From assembly GCA_945938055.1 (NCBI GenBank), contig CAMEUH010000014.1, positions 1-22,778 on the forward strand: a stretch of 22,778 nt of DNA, in the 5' to 3' direction. The position numbers were made by a program, and so were the translations under genes. The notes beneath the pieces are model-generated. The model ran no database searches. It saw only the letters and a program-made list of their open reading frames with translations, and was not told the origin of the DNA. Origin of the DNA: an uncultured Eubacteriaceae bacterium. GTDB lineage: Bacteria; Bacillota; Clostridia; Lachnospirales; Lachnospiraceae. Below, piece after piece: positions 15,433 through 22,197 of this stretch (positions are counted from its first letter, which is position 1; each line of letters opens with the position of its first letter).

Positions 15433-15715
15433 AATAATAGAAATTATTGAAATAATTGTCCTATCTCATGAGGAGATGACACCCTTATCTCATGAGGAGA
15501 TAACTATAAAATTAAATTTAATTTTAGTTATCTCATGAGGAGATGACTATTGCCTCTTAGTTATCTCATGAGAAGATAACTGTGTTATCTCATGAGGAGA
15601 TACATATATATATATAGCCATATGTACCTCAAAAAAAGTGCATCAAAGTGCATCTGTAATGTGTGTAAATAAATCATATCGAAAAACGATATCTGCTATC
15701 TCATGAGGAAATACA
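15423..15715 (+). repeat. Iteron cluster with AT-rich flank, candidate origin or regulatory array
   Basis: Six copies of TTATCTCATGAGGAGATAAC (0-4 changes) start at 15461, 15485, 15528, 15561, 15585 and 15696, all in the same orientation. Each is itself an imperfect palindrome (TTATCTC/GAGATAA arms). On the left lie two direct copies of AAATTATTGAAATAAT (15423-15438, 15441-15456). Within the array are TACATAT/ATATGTA arms (15601-15626), a tandem AAAGTGCATC (15635-15654) and the palindrome ATATCG-AAAAA-CGATAT (15676-15692). Iterons next to an AT-rich unwinding-type stretch and a wHTH gene resemble a plasmid origin. This stretch of about 350 bp contains no gene that I can support. Confidence 0.85.
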
Positions 15716-15783
15716 TATATATAAATTACAAATAGAAAAGAAATATATATAGATATATAGGGTGGAGAAAGGAACATTTTTTA

Positions 15784-16215
15784 ATGGTCAGAGAAATAGT
15801 GAAAAACGAGAATCAATTAACAAAGTCACTCAAAAGAGTTGAGAAAAACGAAGGGAAGCTGGCAAAAGATATTATCCATGACCTGCTCGATACGGCGGTA
15901 CCATATGGGGACGAATGCCTCGGACTGGCAGCAAACCAGATAGGCTACGACAAGCGCATCATCATAGCCAGAATCGGAAGGGAAGGAGAATTCAAAGCAC
16001 TGATAAATCCCATCATCATCAAAGCGAGTACCAGGAAAATAGAAACCAGCGAAAGATGTCTTTCATTGGAGGGAGAAAGAACAGCTCAAAGACATATCGC
16101 AGTAACAGTAATGTACCTGGACAAGAATTTGAAATTGCAGAAAATCGATTTGAGCGGAAGGGATGCAGTCATTGTCCAGCACGAAATCGACCACACAAAC
16201 GGAATTCTAATATAA
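15784..16215 (+). CDS. Peptide-deformylase-like protein carried by the element
   Basis: A 143-aa protein with all three polypeptide deformylase motifs: GLAANQ (47-52, with Gln52), RCLS (91-94, metal ligand Cys92; usually EGCLS, here Arg replaces Gly) and QHEIDH (132-137, His133, Glu134, His137). Deformylases remove formyl from N-terminal formyl-methionine on new proteins. It is shorter than housekeeping Def (about 150-190 aa): it ends six residues after the HExxH motif, without the usual C-terminal tail. The metal site is intact, so activity is plausible. A ribosome site (GAAAGGA) precedes the ATG. It sits between the iterons and the integrase gene. Its role in an element is unknown; it might deformylate element proteins or act on a different substrate. 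Confidence 0.85.
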   Translation: MVREIVKNENQLTKSLKRVEKNEGKLAKDIIHDLLDTAVPYGDECLGLAANQIGYDKRIIIARIGREGEFKALINPIIIKASTRKIETSERCLSLEGERTAQRHIAVTVMYLDKNLKLQKIDLSGRDAVIVQHEIDHTNGILI

Positions 16216-16245
16216 TGCCTAACATAAGGGAAAGGAGAATTCTTA

Positions 16246-17307
16246 ATGTCAATCATTAAAGATAAACAACGTAATACCTGGAGGGTTTACTTGAGGTATA
16301 AGGATTATGACGGCACACAGAAAGTACATACCAAACGAGGATTCAAAACAAAGAAAGAAGCCCGGGCATATGAAGATGATTTCAAAGCCAGGCTTTCCCA
16401 TTCGTGTATCATGAGCATGTCATCATTCATTGCCTTATACATGGCAGACATTAAACCCAGACTGAAGATGAACACTTACACAAGTAAGGAATATATAATC
16501 AATCGTTATATTCTGCCTTATTGGGGAAATTATCAAGTCCCCGATATTAACCCGGTTGACATCATGACATGGCAGAATGAATTATTAAAGCAAGGACATG
16601 AAAGAACTTTCCTGAAGCTCATAAACGGACAGTTTAATGCAATCATGAACCACGCTGAAAAATATTATGGATTAAGTCCCAACCCCATCAGGCGGATACA
16701 AGACATAGGTTCCACAAAGCCGGACAAGGAAATGAATTTCTGGACGCTTGAAGAATACAACCAATTTACAGCCGTTATTGATGACATGTATTTCAAAAAT
16801 GCTTTCGACCTTTTATATTGGTGCGGAATCCGGAAAGGCGAACTGCTGGCACTCACACCGGAAGACTTTGACTTTGAGCATGACACGGTAAGAATCAATA
16901 AATCTATTCAAAGAATTCATAAACAGGATGTTGTGACAGCGCCCAAGACCCGGCGAAGTGTCCGTACTCTCATGTTGCCCGGTTTTTTATCCGGACAGAT
17001 TAGGGATTTAATATCCGGGACGTACAAGATAGGGAATTCCGAAAGACTTTTTGATATAACCGGTATGACATTAAGCCGCCATTTGAAAAAATATGCTGAA
17101 ATCGCCGGAATAAAAAGCATCCGGCTTCACGACCTGCGGCATAGTCATGTAGCGCTATTAATAAATCTCGGTTATAGTCCATACGCCATAGCCGAGCGCC
17201 TGGGACATGAAAGTATTGAGGTAACGCAACGATATGCTCATTTGTTCCCTTCAGTACAGAAAGAAATGGCGTTTAAACTTGACAGCCTGAAGAAAGAAGA
17301 AAATTAA
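16246..17307 (+). CDS. int: Tyrosine integrase of the mobile element
   Basis: A 353-aa integrase of the lambda/Tn916 type. It has an N-terminal AP2-like arm-binding domain (about 5-50: DKQRNTWRVYLRYKDYDGT), a SAM-like core-binding domain (60-150) and a catalytic domain with Arg196 (CGIRKGE), Lys234, His295-x-x-Arg298 (HDLRH), His321 (LGHESIEVT) and Tyr330. All residues are present, so it should be active. AAGGAG sits nine bases before the ATG. It is expected to recombine the 53-bp repeats at 14159 and 19660 and to bind the arm repeats just inside them. Unlike many integrases it is not adjacent to an attachment site, but lies in the middle of the element. Confidence 0.95.
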   Translation: MSIIKDKQRNTWRVYLRYKDYDGTQKVHTKRGFKTKKEARAYEDDFKARLSHSCIMSMSSFIALYMADIKPRLKMNTYTSKEYIINRYILPYWGNYQVPDINPVDIMTWQNELLKQGHERTFLKLINGQFNAIMNHAEKYYGLSPNPIRRIQDIGSTKPDKEMNFWTLEEYNQFTAVIDDMYFKNAFDLLYWCGIRKGELLALTPEDFDFEHDTVRINKSIQRIHKQDVVTAPKTRRSVRTLMLPGFLSGQIRDLISGTYKIGNSERLFDITGMTLSRHLKKYAEIAGIKSIRLHDLRHSHVALLINLGYSPYAIAERLGHESIEVTQRYAHLFPSVQKEMAFKLDSLKKEEN

Positions 17308-17310
17308 AAA

Positions 17311-17364
17311 GGGCTTTCCACTAGGTAAAAGGTGGAAAGCCCGTCTCCTGAGTGAAACGGAGAC
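17311..17364 (+). terminator. Tandem hairpin terminator after the integrase
   Basis: GGGCTTTCCAC (17311-17321) pairs perfectly with GTGGAAAGCCC (17332-17342). A second stem GTCTCC (17343-17348)/GGAGAC (17359-17364) follows directly, then GCTTATTTTTA. It lies three bases after the integrase stop. Confidence 0.85.
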
Positions 17365-17433
17365 GCTTATTTTTAAACGCATTTTGATTTTAACATTCTT
17401 TCAGAAAAAAAACAATAAAGGAATGATAATAAC

Positions 17434-17685
17434 ATGAATAAAAAAATTGAATTATCAAATAGACAAATCGAAAATATAGAATTTGCAATGGAATGTAATC
17501 CAGATATAACACTTAACACAATAATTGAAGCCGGTTGCTGGTTCTGCATTTTTTATCATGAAATGAAACTCTTAAATGAGAAGTACAAAAAGAATTGCAA
17601 GAAATATGCATCGATATTTCATGAATTTTGTATAATGTTTAGTATATGGTTCAATATAGTAGAAAACAGAATAGATAAATGGTAA
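17434..17685 (+). CDS. 83-aa protein of unknown function
   Basis: A small protein that begins MNKKIELSNRQIENIEFAME, with a central hydrophobic, Cys- and aromatic-rich stretch (AGCWFCIFYHEMKLL), a Lys-rich segment and a second hydrophobic stretch (FCIMFSIWFNIV). It may associate with membrane or be a helical auxiliary protein. A weak AAAGGA lies 11 bases upstream. It is isolated between the integrase terminator and the structured region before the relaxase. Its position would suit a relaxosome accessory or toxin-like protein, but I do not recognise it and codon usage alone does not prove it is expressed. Confidence 0.5.
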   Translation: MNKKIELSNRQIENIEFAMECNPDITLNTIIEAGCWFCIFYHEMKLLNEKYKKNCKKYASIFHEFCIMFSIWFNIVENRIDKW

Positions 17686-17744
17686 GCCTGAACCTGCATG
17701 ATGCGACAACCCCTTTTTTTCCTTGTTCGTGCTTTTAAAAAAAG

Positions 17745-17812
17745 TGAGTGGTGCCACGAAGTGGCAGAGCCGAGCGCCGGGAACCCATGGGGCGGTGGGG
17801 CGGCGGCTCAAC
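17745..17812. other. GC-rich structured non-coding island
   Basis: Within an AT-rich element this stretch is strongly GC-rich. TGCCAC (17752-17757) pairs with GTGGCA (17761-17766), and GAGCCG (17767-17772) pairs with CGGCTC (17804-17809) around an inner CGCC/GGCG. A minus-strand frame through it looks like a by-product. It could be part of oriT, a structured RNA or a single-strand origin. Confidence 0.5.
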
Positions 17813-17830
17813 GTGAATAGCCAGTCTTGA

Positions 17831-17861
17831 AAGGGTGGGAGAAAAAAACTCCCACTCTTTT
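17831..17861. terminator. Bidirectional terminator hairpin
   Basis: AAGGGTGGGAG (17831-17841), a seven-A loop and CTCCCACTCTT (17849-17859) form an 11-bp stem with one G-U type mismatch, ending in TT. It insulates the relaxase region from upstream transcription. Confidence 0.7.
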
Positions 17862-17879
17862 AATTATTACACAGGTAAT

Positions 17880-18054
17880 ATATTCCGGGGCAGAAAGACG
17901 TATATACTTTTAATACGGGGTCGAGGGGTGGAACCCCCGCACATTACTTCCGAAGGAAGTATAATGTGCAATACCTTTCTTGAAGTTTCAGCCACTTAGG
18001 AGCTTAGGCGGTGGCTTGAAAGAAAGGTATTGCACACCCTGGAAAGGAGACAAA
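17880..18054 (+). other. Candidate oriT and relaxase leader with overlapping hairpins
   Basis: Just upstream of the MobV gene, GCACATTA-CTTCC (17939-17951) pairs with GGAAG (17955-17959) and TAATGTGC (17962-17969). Then TGCAATACCTTTCTT (17967-17981) pairs perfectly with 18020-18034, with an inner AGCCAC (17990-17995)/GTGGCT (18011-18016). GGGG (17925-17928)/CCCC (17934-17937) lies before both. The two large hairpins share TGC at 17967-17969, so they compete. MobV relaxases of the pMV158 type nick at hairpin-bearing sites immediately upstream of their own genes. The exact nick is not assigned. TATAAT at 17960-17965 may be a -10 box. No other gene is supported in 17686-18054. Confidence 0.65.
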
Positions 18055-19509
18055 ATGGGATACGCAGTTGTACACATGCAGAAGATAAACAAGGGCGGAA
18101 CATATGGCATTCAGTTTCACTGTCAGCGTGAAGGAGAATCAAAAACCAATCCTGACATTGACTTGACAAGAACACATCTGAATTATGATCTGATAAATGA
18201 ACAGCCGATAAAATATACGGCTGTCATAAATGAAAAAATCCGGAACAATGCCACAGATACGACAAAAGTGCGGAAAGATGCTGTTGTCATGTGTAATTTT
18301 GTGATTACGTCAGATGAACAGACCATGAAAGCCATGACACCGGAACAGCTCCGGCAGTTTTTCCAAGATTCTGTTGAATTTTTCGGAAACAGATACGGAA
18401 AAGAAAACCTTGTCATGGGTTCCGTACACATGGACGAAACAACCCCACACATGCACTTGGGGCTTGTGCCAATTAAGGACAAAAAATTGTCATGTAAAAA
18501 TATCTTTAACAGAAACGAATTAAGAAGCCTGCAGACTGATTTTGCTGAAGAAGTCGGGAAAAAGTACGGATTAAAGCGAGGAATTCCAGGAAGTGAAAGA
18601 ACCCATTTGAGCGAAGCTGCTTTCAAGCTAAAATGTGAAAATGAAAGCATGGAACTTCTTCAGGCTGCACTTAATTCACAGTATAGAAAGCTGGATGAGG
18701 TTTCCAAACAAATTACACAGAACGAAAACCGGATGAAGGAACAACATGAAAAAATAAAAGAACTTGAGGCGCAAATTTCCTCACAGAAGGATTTTTTTGT
18801 CCAAATGGTACAAAACACTTCAGAAGTGAAAAAAATGTCTCAAAATCAAAATCTGGAACTTGATAGGGCAAAAAGGGAATATCAAGATAAATCAGAGGAA
18901 CTGAAAAAGCTTAACCAAGTTATACAAGTAAAAGAAAAATATCATGATGAAATTCATTCCATAATCACACAGAATAAAAACCGGATAGAGGAACAACAAG
19001 AAAAAATAAAAGAACTTGAAGCGCAGATTTCGTCTAAAAACGAAAAATTAACCCAGGCAGTACAGGAGACCTATAGAATAAAAAAAGCGGCTGAAAATCA
19101 AAATATGGAGCTTGAGAGAGCAAAAAAGGAATATCATGCGCTTGCCGAACAAATAGAAGAAAAGAAAAAACGTATTCAGGAGTTAAAAAAAATCAGCCCG
19201 GAAGAAATCCAGATGATGAAAATTCAAATGCTTGATAAAGAAATGGAACAGGTACGGGCGAAAGTAAAACAAGCCGAAGATAATCTTTTAAAAGAAAAGC
19301 TTTCACAAACACCGGATATTAAGCAGTATATCACGGAGCTGGAAAAAAAAGCAAAAGATAATCAAAGGGTTGCTGATTATTCCTGTGATATTCTGCTGGA
19401 AGTCCTGGACAAGTTACCTGGACAACAGCTTGAACAGTTTGTCCAACAGTTGCCGGAAAAATCCCAGGAATTTGTATATCAACTGGTTTCCATGAGTCGG
19501 AAAAGATAA
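18055..19509 (+). CDS. mobV: MobV-family relaxase (Mob/Pre)
   Basis: A 484-aa relaxase that would nick oriT and lead the strand into the recipient. The nucleophile candidate His22 (FHCQR) is at the same residue number as in pMV158 MobM. Also seen are the IDLTRTHLNYD motif (35-45) and the metal-binding HMDETTPHMH (125-134). The catalytic domain ends near 195. Residues 200-445 are a long coiled coil that includes a tandem 84-residue duplication (about 219-302 and 303-386, 252 bp apart in DNA), followed by a short C-terminal helix. ATG 18055 has GGAAAGGAG before it; an upstream in-frame TTG at 17980 lies within the leader hairpin and is rejected. It is the last gene of the element. Confidence 0.93.
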   Translation: MGYAVVHMQKINKGGTYGIQFHCQREGESKTNPDIDLTRTHLNYDLINEQPIKYTAVINEKIRNNATDTTKVRKDAVVMCNFVITSDEQTMKAMTPEQLRQFFQDSVEFFGNRYGKENLVMGSVHMDETTPHMHLGLVPIKDKKLSCKNIFNRNELRSLQTDFAEEVGKKYGLKRGIPGSERTHLSEAAFKLKCENESMELLQAALNSQYRKLDEVSKQITQNENRMKEQHEKIKELEAQISSQKDFFVQMVQNTSEVKKMSQNQNLELDRAKREYQDKSEELKKLNQVIQVKEKYHDEIHSIITQNKNRIEEQQEKIKELEAQISSKNEKLTQAVQETYRIKKAAENQNMELERAKKEYHALAEQIEEKKKRIQELKKISPEEIQMMKIQMLDKEMEQVRAKVKQAEDNLLKEKLSQTPDIKQYITELEKKAKDNQRVADYSCDILLEVLDKLPGQQLEQFVQQLPEKSQEFVYQLVSMSRKR

Positions 19510-19513
19510 GTTC

Positions 19514-19544
19514 AAAGCTTCAGGTATAAGCCTGGAGCTTTTAT
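19514..19544 (+). terminator. Terminator after the relaxase gene
   Basis: AAGCTTCAGG (19515-19524) and CCTGGAGCTT (19531-19540) form a 10-bp stem with one G-U pair and a TATAAG loop, followed by TTAT. It lies five bases after the stop. Confidence 0.75.
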
Positions 19545-19562
19545 GGTTGCAAAATGGTTACA
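19544..19562 (+). promoter_or_regulatory. Candidate right arm-type integrase sites
   Basis: TGGTTGC (19544-19550) and ATGGTTACA (19554-19562) repeat the pair at 14245-14264. The following 19563-19659 is very AT-rich and holds no gene that I can see. Confidence 0.5.
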
Positions 19563-19659
19563 AAAAAAGAATTTAAGTACATTTTTAATGATAAATTTTT
19601 AAAATGGAAAATAAAAAATAATGAAAATATGCAGAAAAAAAAGAAGATAAAATAGTAAT

Positions 19660-19712
19660 TTATAAAACTTAAATATGAACATTCCATTACTAACTTGTAA
19701 ATTATACACTAT
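19660..19712. repeat. Right attachment site (attR) of the integrated element
   Basis: Direct copy of 14159-14211 with one difference. Host sequence resumes at 19713. The spacer from 19713 to 19814 carries only the mutS2 promoter. Confidence 0.9.
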
Positions 19713-19754
19713 AAATAACGATTTGCACAATACTCATGTTTACACATTTAATCC

Positions 19755-19783
19755 TTGTTTTAGACTGACAAATAATGTAAAAT
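19755..19783 (+). promoter_or_regulatory. Likely mutS2 promoter
   Basis: TTGTTT (19755-19760), a 17-bp spacer and TAAAAT (19778-19783) lie about 30 bp before the mutS2 start. They are outside the element, so mutS2 kept its own promoter after the insertion. Confidence 0.6.
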
Positions 19784-19814
19784 GAGGATGTATTATTTTA
19801 GGAAGGAATTAATC

Positions 19815-22187
19815 ATGAACAAAAAGTCTCTAAAAATATTAGAGTTTCATAAAATTATAGAACAACTGGAAGAATATGCTGTTTCTGAAGGAGGAAAAGA
19901 GTTATGCCAAGGCCTTGCTCCCATGACCGACCTGTCTTCCATTAACGACGCCCTGAATCAGACCAATGATGCCCTAACGAGAATCTATGCAAAGGGAAGT
20001 TTATCCTTTTCCGGCACCAGAAATATCGGAGCATCCGTCAAACGACTGGAAGTAGGAAGCACTCTGTCTTCCACGGAACTTCTTGCCATCAGTTCCACTC
20101 TGGATGTGGTTTCCAGGGCAAAGTCCTATTCCCGCTCCGGAGAGGACGAAGAACGCACACCGGATTCACTGGACAGTTTTTTTGAACAGCTTGAGCCGCT
20201 TTTTCCTTTAAATTCTGAGATTAAGCGTTGTATTCTTTCCGAAGAAGAGATTAGTGATGATGCCAGCAGTACTTTAAAAAACATCCGCAGAAAGATTAAG
20301 AATACCAATGACCGAATCCACACGGAACTAACGTCCATCATTAACTCCCAGTCCATGAGAACCTATCTCCAGGAAGGAGTCATCACCACCCGTAACGGAC
20401 GTTACTGTGTTCCGGTGAAAGCAGAGTACAAATCCCAGGTTCAGGGCATGGTACATGACCAGTCCTCTACCGGCTCTACTTTTTTTATTGAACCAATGGC
20501 AATCGTTAAACTTAACAACGAATTGAAAGAACTTTCTCTTCAGGAAAAAGAAGAGATTGAAGTAATCCTTTCCACATTAAGTGAACAGGCTTCCTCTTAT
20601 ACGCAGGAACTCATGACAGATTTTAAGGTTTTAACACATCTTGATTTTGTATTTGCAAAAGGTGCTTATGCAAAAGCATATCATGCCAGCAAGCCTGTCA
20701 TGAATACCAACCGCTATATCAACATCAAAAAAGGACGTCACCCTCTGATAGACCAGAAAAAGATTGTTCCCATTGATGTTTATCTTGGGAAAGAATTTGA
20801 TACCCTGATTATTACAGGACCAAATACCGGTGGAAAAACCGTCACCTTAAAGACAGTCGGTCTTTTGACCATTATGGGACAGAGTGGTCTTAATATTCCG
20901 GCCTTTGAAGGCTCCCAGCTTTCCGTCTTTCAGGAAATTTATGCAGATATCGGTGATGAGCAGAGTATTGAACAGAGTCTCAGTACCTTTTCCTCCCACA
21001 TGACAAACATCGTGCATATCTTAAATCATGCTGACCATGATTCACTTGTACTTTTTGATGAACTCTGTGCAGGAACAGATCCTACAGAAGGTGCTGCTCT
21101 TGCCATTTCTATCATTAATACCCTTCATAAGAAGGGAATCCGTACCATGGCAACAACACATTATAGCGAGATAAAGCTTTATGCCCTCTCTGAACCTGGT
21201 GTTGCAAATGCCTGCTGTGAATTTAATGTGGAAACATTAAGTCCGACTTACCGCCTTTTAATTGGTATTCCGGGAAAAAGTAATGCATTCGCCATTTCCG
21301 GAAAGCTTGGCCTGAAAAAGGAAATCATTGACGAGGCTTCAGCCCGGATTGGTAAAGAGGATAAAGCATTTGAGGATTTGATTGCCGATTTGGAATCCAG
21401 CCGTGTAACCATTGAGAATGAACGACTGGAAATACAGAACTATAAGCAGGAAATTGAGGATTTAAAGAATCGTTTAAAAGAAAAAAATGAAAGAATTGAC
21501 GAACGCCGTGACCGAATTCTCAGGGAAGCCAACGAAAAGGCAGCCACCATCCTAAGAGAGGCTAAGGAATATGCCGATGAAGCAATTAAAACCTTTAACC
21601 GACATGGTGTAACCGCAAAGGAAATGGAAGAACAACGCAGCCGGCTGCGTGAGAAAAAAGAAAAGTCCGAAGAACGGCTGGCTTTAAAGAATACCAGGAA
21701 AGCTTCAAAAAAATATTCTGCAGCTGATTTTACCATTGGAACCCGCGTCCGTGTTCTCTCCCTGAATCTGGAAGGAACGGTAAGTACTCTTCCAAATGCC
21801 AAAGGAGACTTATTTGTGCAAATGGGAATTCTTCGTTCCCAGGTCAACTTAAAGGATCTTGAAATCATCGAGGAACCAGCTTCTGATATTACCGCAAATC
21901 CAAAAACAGGTGCTGGTAAAATCAAGCTGAATAAAACCATATTGATTTCACCGGAAATCAATCTGATTGGAAAAACCGTGGATGAAGCCATCATGGAACT
22001 GGACAAATATCTGGACGATGCGTATCTTTCCAAGATTCCACAGGTCCGTGTCGTTCACGGAAAAGGAACCGGTGCCCTGAGAAATGCAGTACACAATAAA
22101 CTAACACGTACCGCTTACGTAAAATCCTTCCGCCTCGGTGTCTTCGGGGAGGGAGAAAGCGGAGTTACCATAGTAGAATTCAAATAG
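19815..22187 (+). CDS. mutS2: MutS2 family ATPase/Smr nuclease
   Basis: A 790-aa protein that acts on recombination intermediates, suppressing homologous recombination, and in some Firmicutes is linked to resolving collided ribosomes. In order: core/lever region (1-300), ATPase with Walker A GPNTGGKT (335-342) and Walker B with signature LFDELCAGTDPTEGAA (413-428), a long coiled coil (about 520-640), and a C-terminal Smr domain with the VVHGKGTGALR motif. Length and motifs are normal. The start at 19815 is chosen because GGAAGGAATT precedes it and the family begins at this methionine; an upstream ATG at 19782 overlaps the promoter -10 and is rejected. The response regulator follows 10 bp later, so they are probably cotranscribed. 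Confidence 0.95.
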   Translation: MNKKSLKILEFHKIIEQLEEYAVSEGGKELCQGLAPMTDLSSINDALNQTNDALTRIYAKGSLSFSGTRNIGASVKRLEVGSTLSSTELLAISSTLDVVSRAKSYSRSGEDEERTPDSLDSFFEQLEPLFPLNSEIKRCILSEEEISDDASSTLKNIRRKIKNTNDRIHTELTSIINSQSMRTYLQEGVITTRNGRYCVPVKAEYKSQVQGMVHDQSSTGSTFFIEPMAIVKLNNELKELSLQEKEEIEVILSTLSEQASSYTQELMTDFKVLTHLDFVFAKGAYAKAYHASKPVMNTNRYINIKKGRHPLIDQKKIVPIDVYLGKEFDTLIITGPNTGGKTVTLKTVGLLTIMGQSGLNIPAFEGSQLSVFQEIYADIGDEQSIEQSLSTFSSHMTNIVHILNHADHDSLVLFDELCAGTDPTEGAALAISIINTLHKKGIRTMATTHYSEIKLYALSEPGVANACCEFNVETLSPTYRLLIGIPGKSNAFAISGKLGLKKEIIDEASARIGKEDKAFEDLIADLESSRVTIENERLEIQNYKQEIEDLKNRLKEKNERIDERRDRILREANEKAATILREAKEYADEAIKTFNRHGVTAKEMEEQRSRLREKKEKSEERLALKNTRKASKKYSAADFTIGTRVRVLSLNLEGTVSTLPNAKGDLFVQMGILRSQVNLKDLEIIEEPASDITANPKTGAGKIKLNKTILISPEINLIGKTVDEAIMELDKYLDDAYLSKIPQVRVVHGKGTGALRNAVHNKLTRTAYVKSFRLGVFGEGESGVTIVEFK

Positions 22188-22197
22188 GAGGTATTTC

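Larger units (their letters stand above)
14159..19712. mobile_element. Integrative mobilizable element, 5.5 kb
   Basis: Direct 53-bp repeats at both ends (offset 5501 bp, 52/53 identical) enclose a repressor, regulators, iterons, a deformylase-like gene, a tyrosine integrase, a probable oriT and a MobV relaxase. It is inserted between two divergent housekeeping genes, htrA-like and mutS2, without breaking either reading frame. Excision would leave one repeat copy as attB. No conjugation pore genes are present, so transfer would need a helper element. No recognisable resistance or virulence cargo is seen. Confidence 0.9.

Noticed and set aside
15915..16259. Second plus-strand frame overlapping the deformylase-like gene
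   Set aside because: Low-complexity basic translation in a shifted frame; the deformylase frame has family motifs.
17572..17811. Minus-strand 79-codon frame starting MSRRPTAPWVPG
   Set aside because: It crosses the GC-rich structured island and the reverse of the 83-aa gene, with no ribosome site; likely an artefact of composition.
17980..18054. Extended N-terminus for the relaxase from a TTG at 17980
   Set aside because: It would lie inside the leader hairpin; MobV proteins begin at the MGYAVVH methionine and a strong ribosome site precedes 18055.
19545..19659. Possible small gene in the right end of the element
   Set aside because: Very AT-rich with frequent stops and no ribosome site; better explained as integrase arm region.
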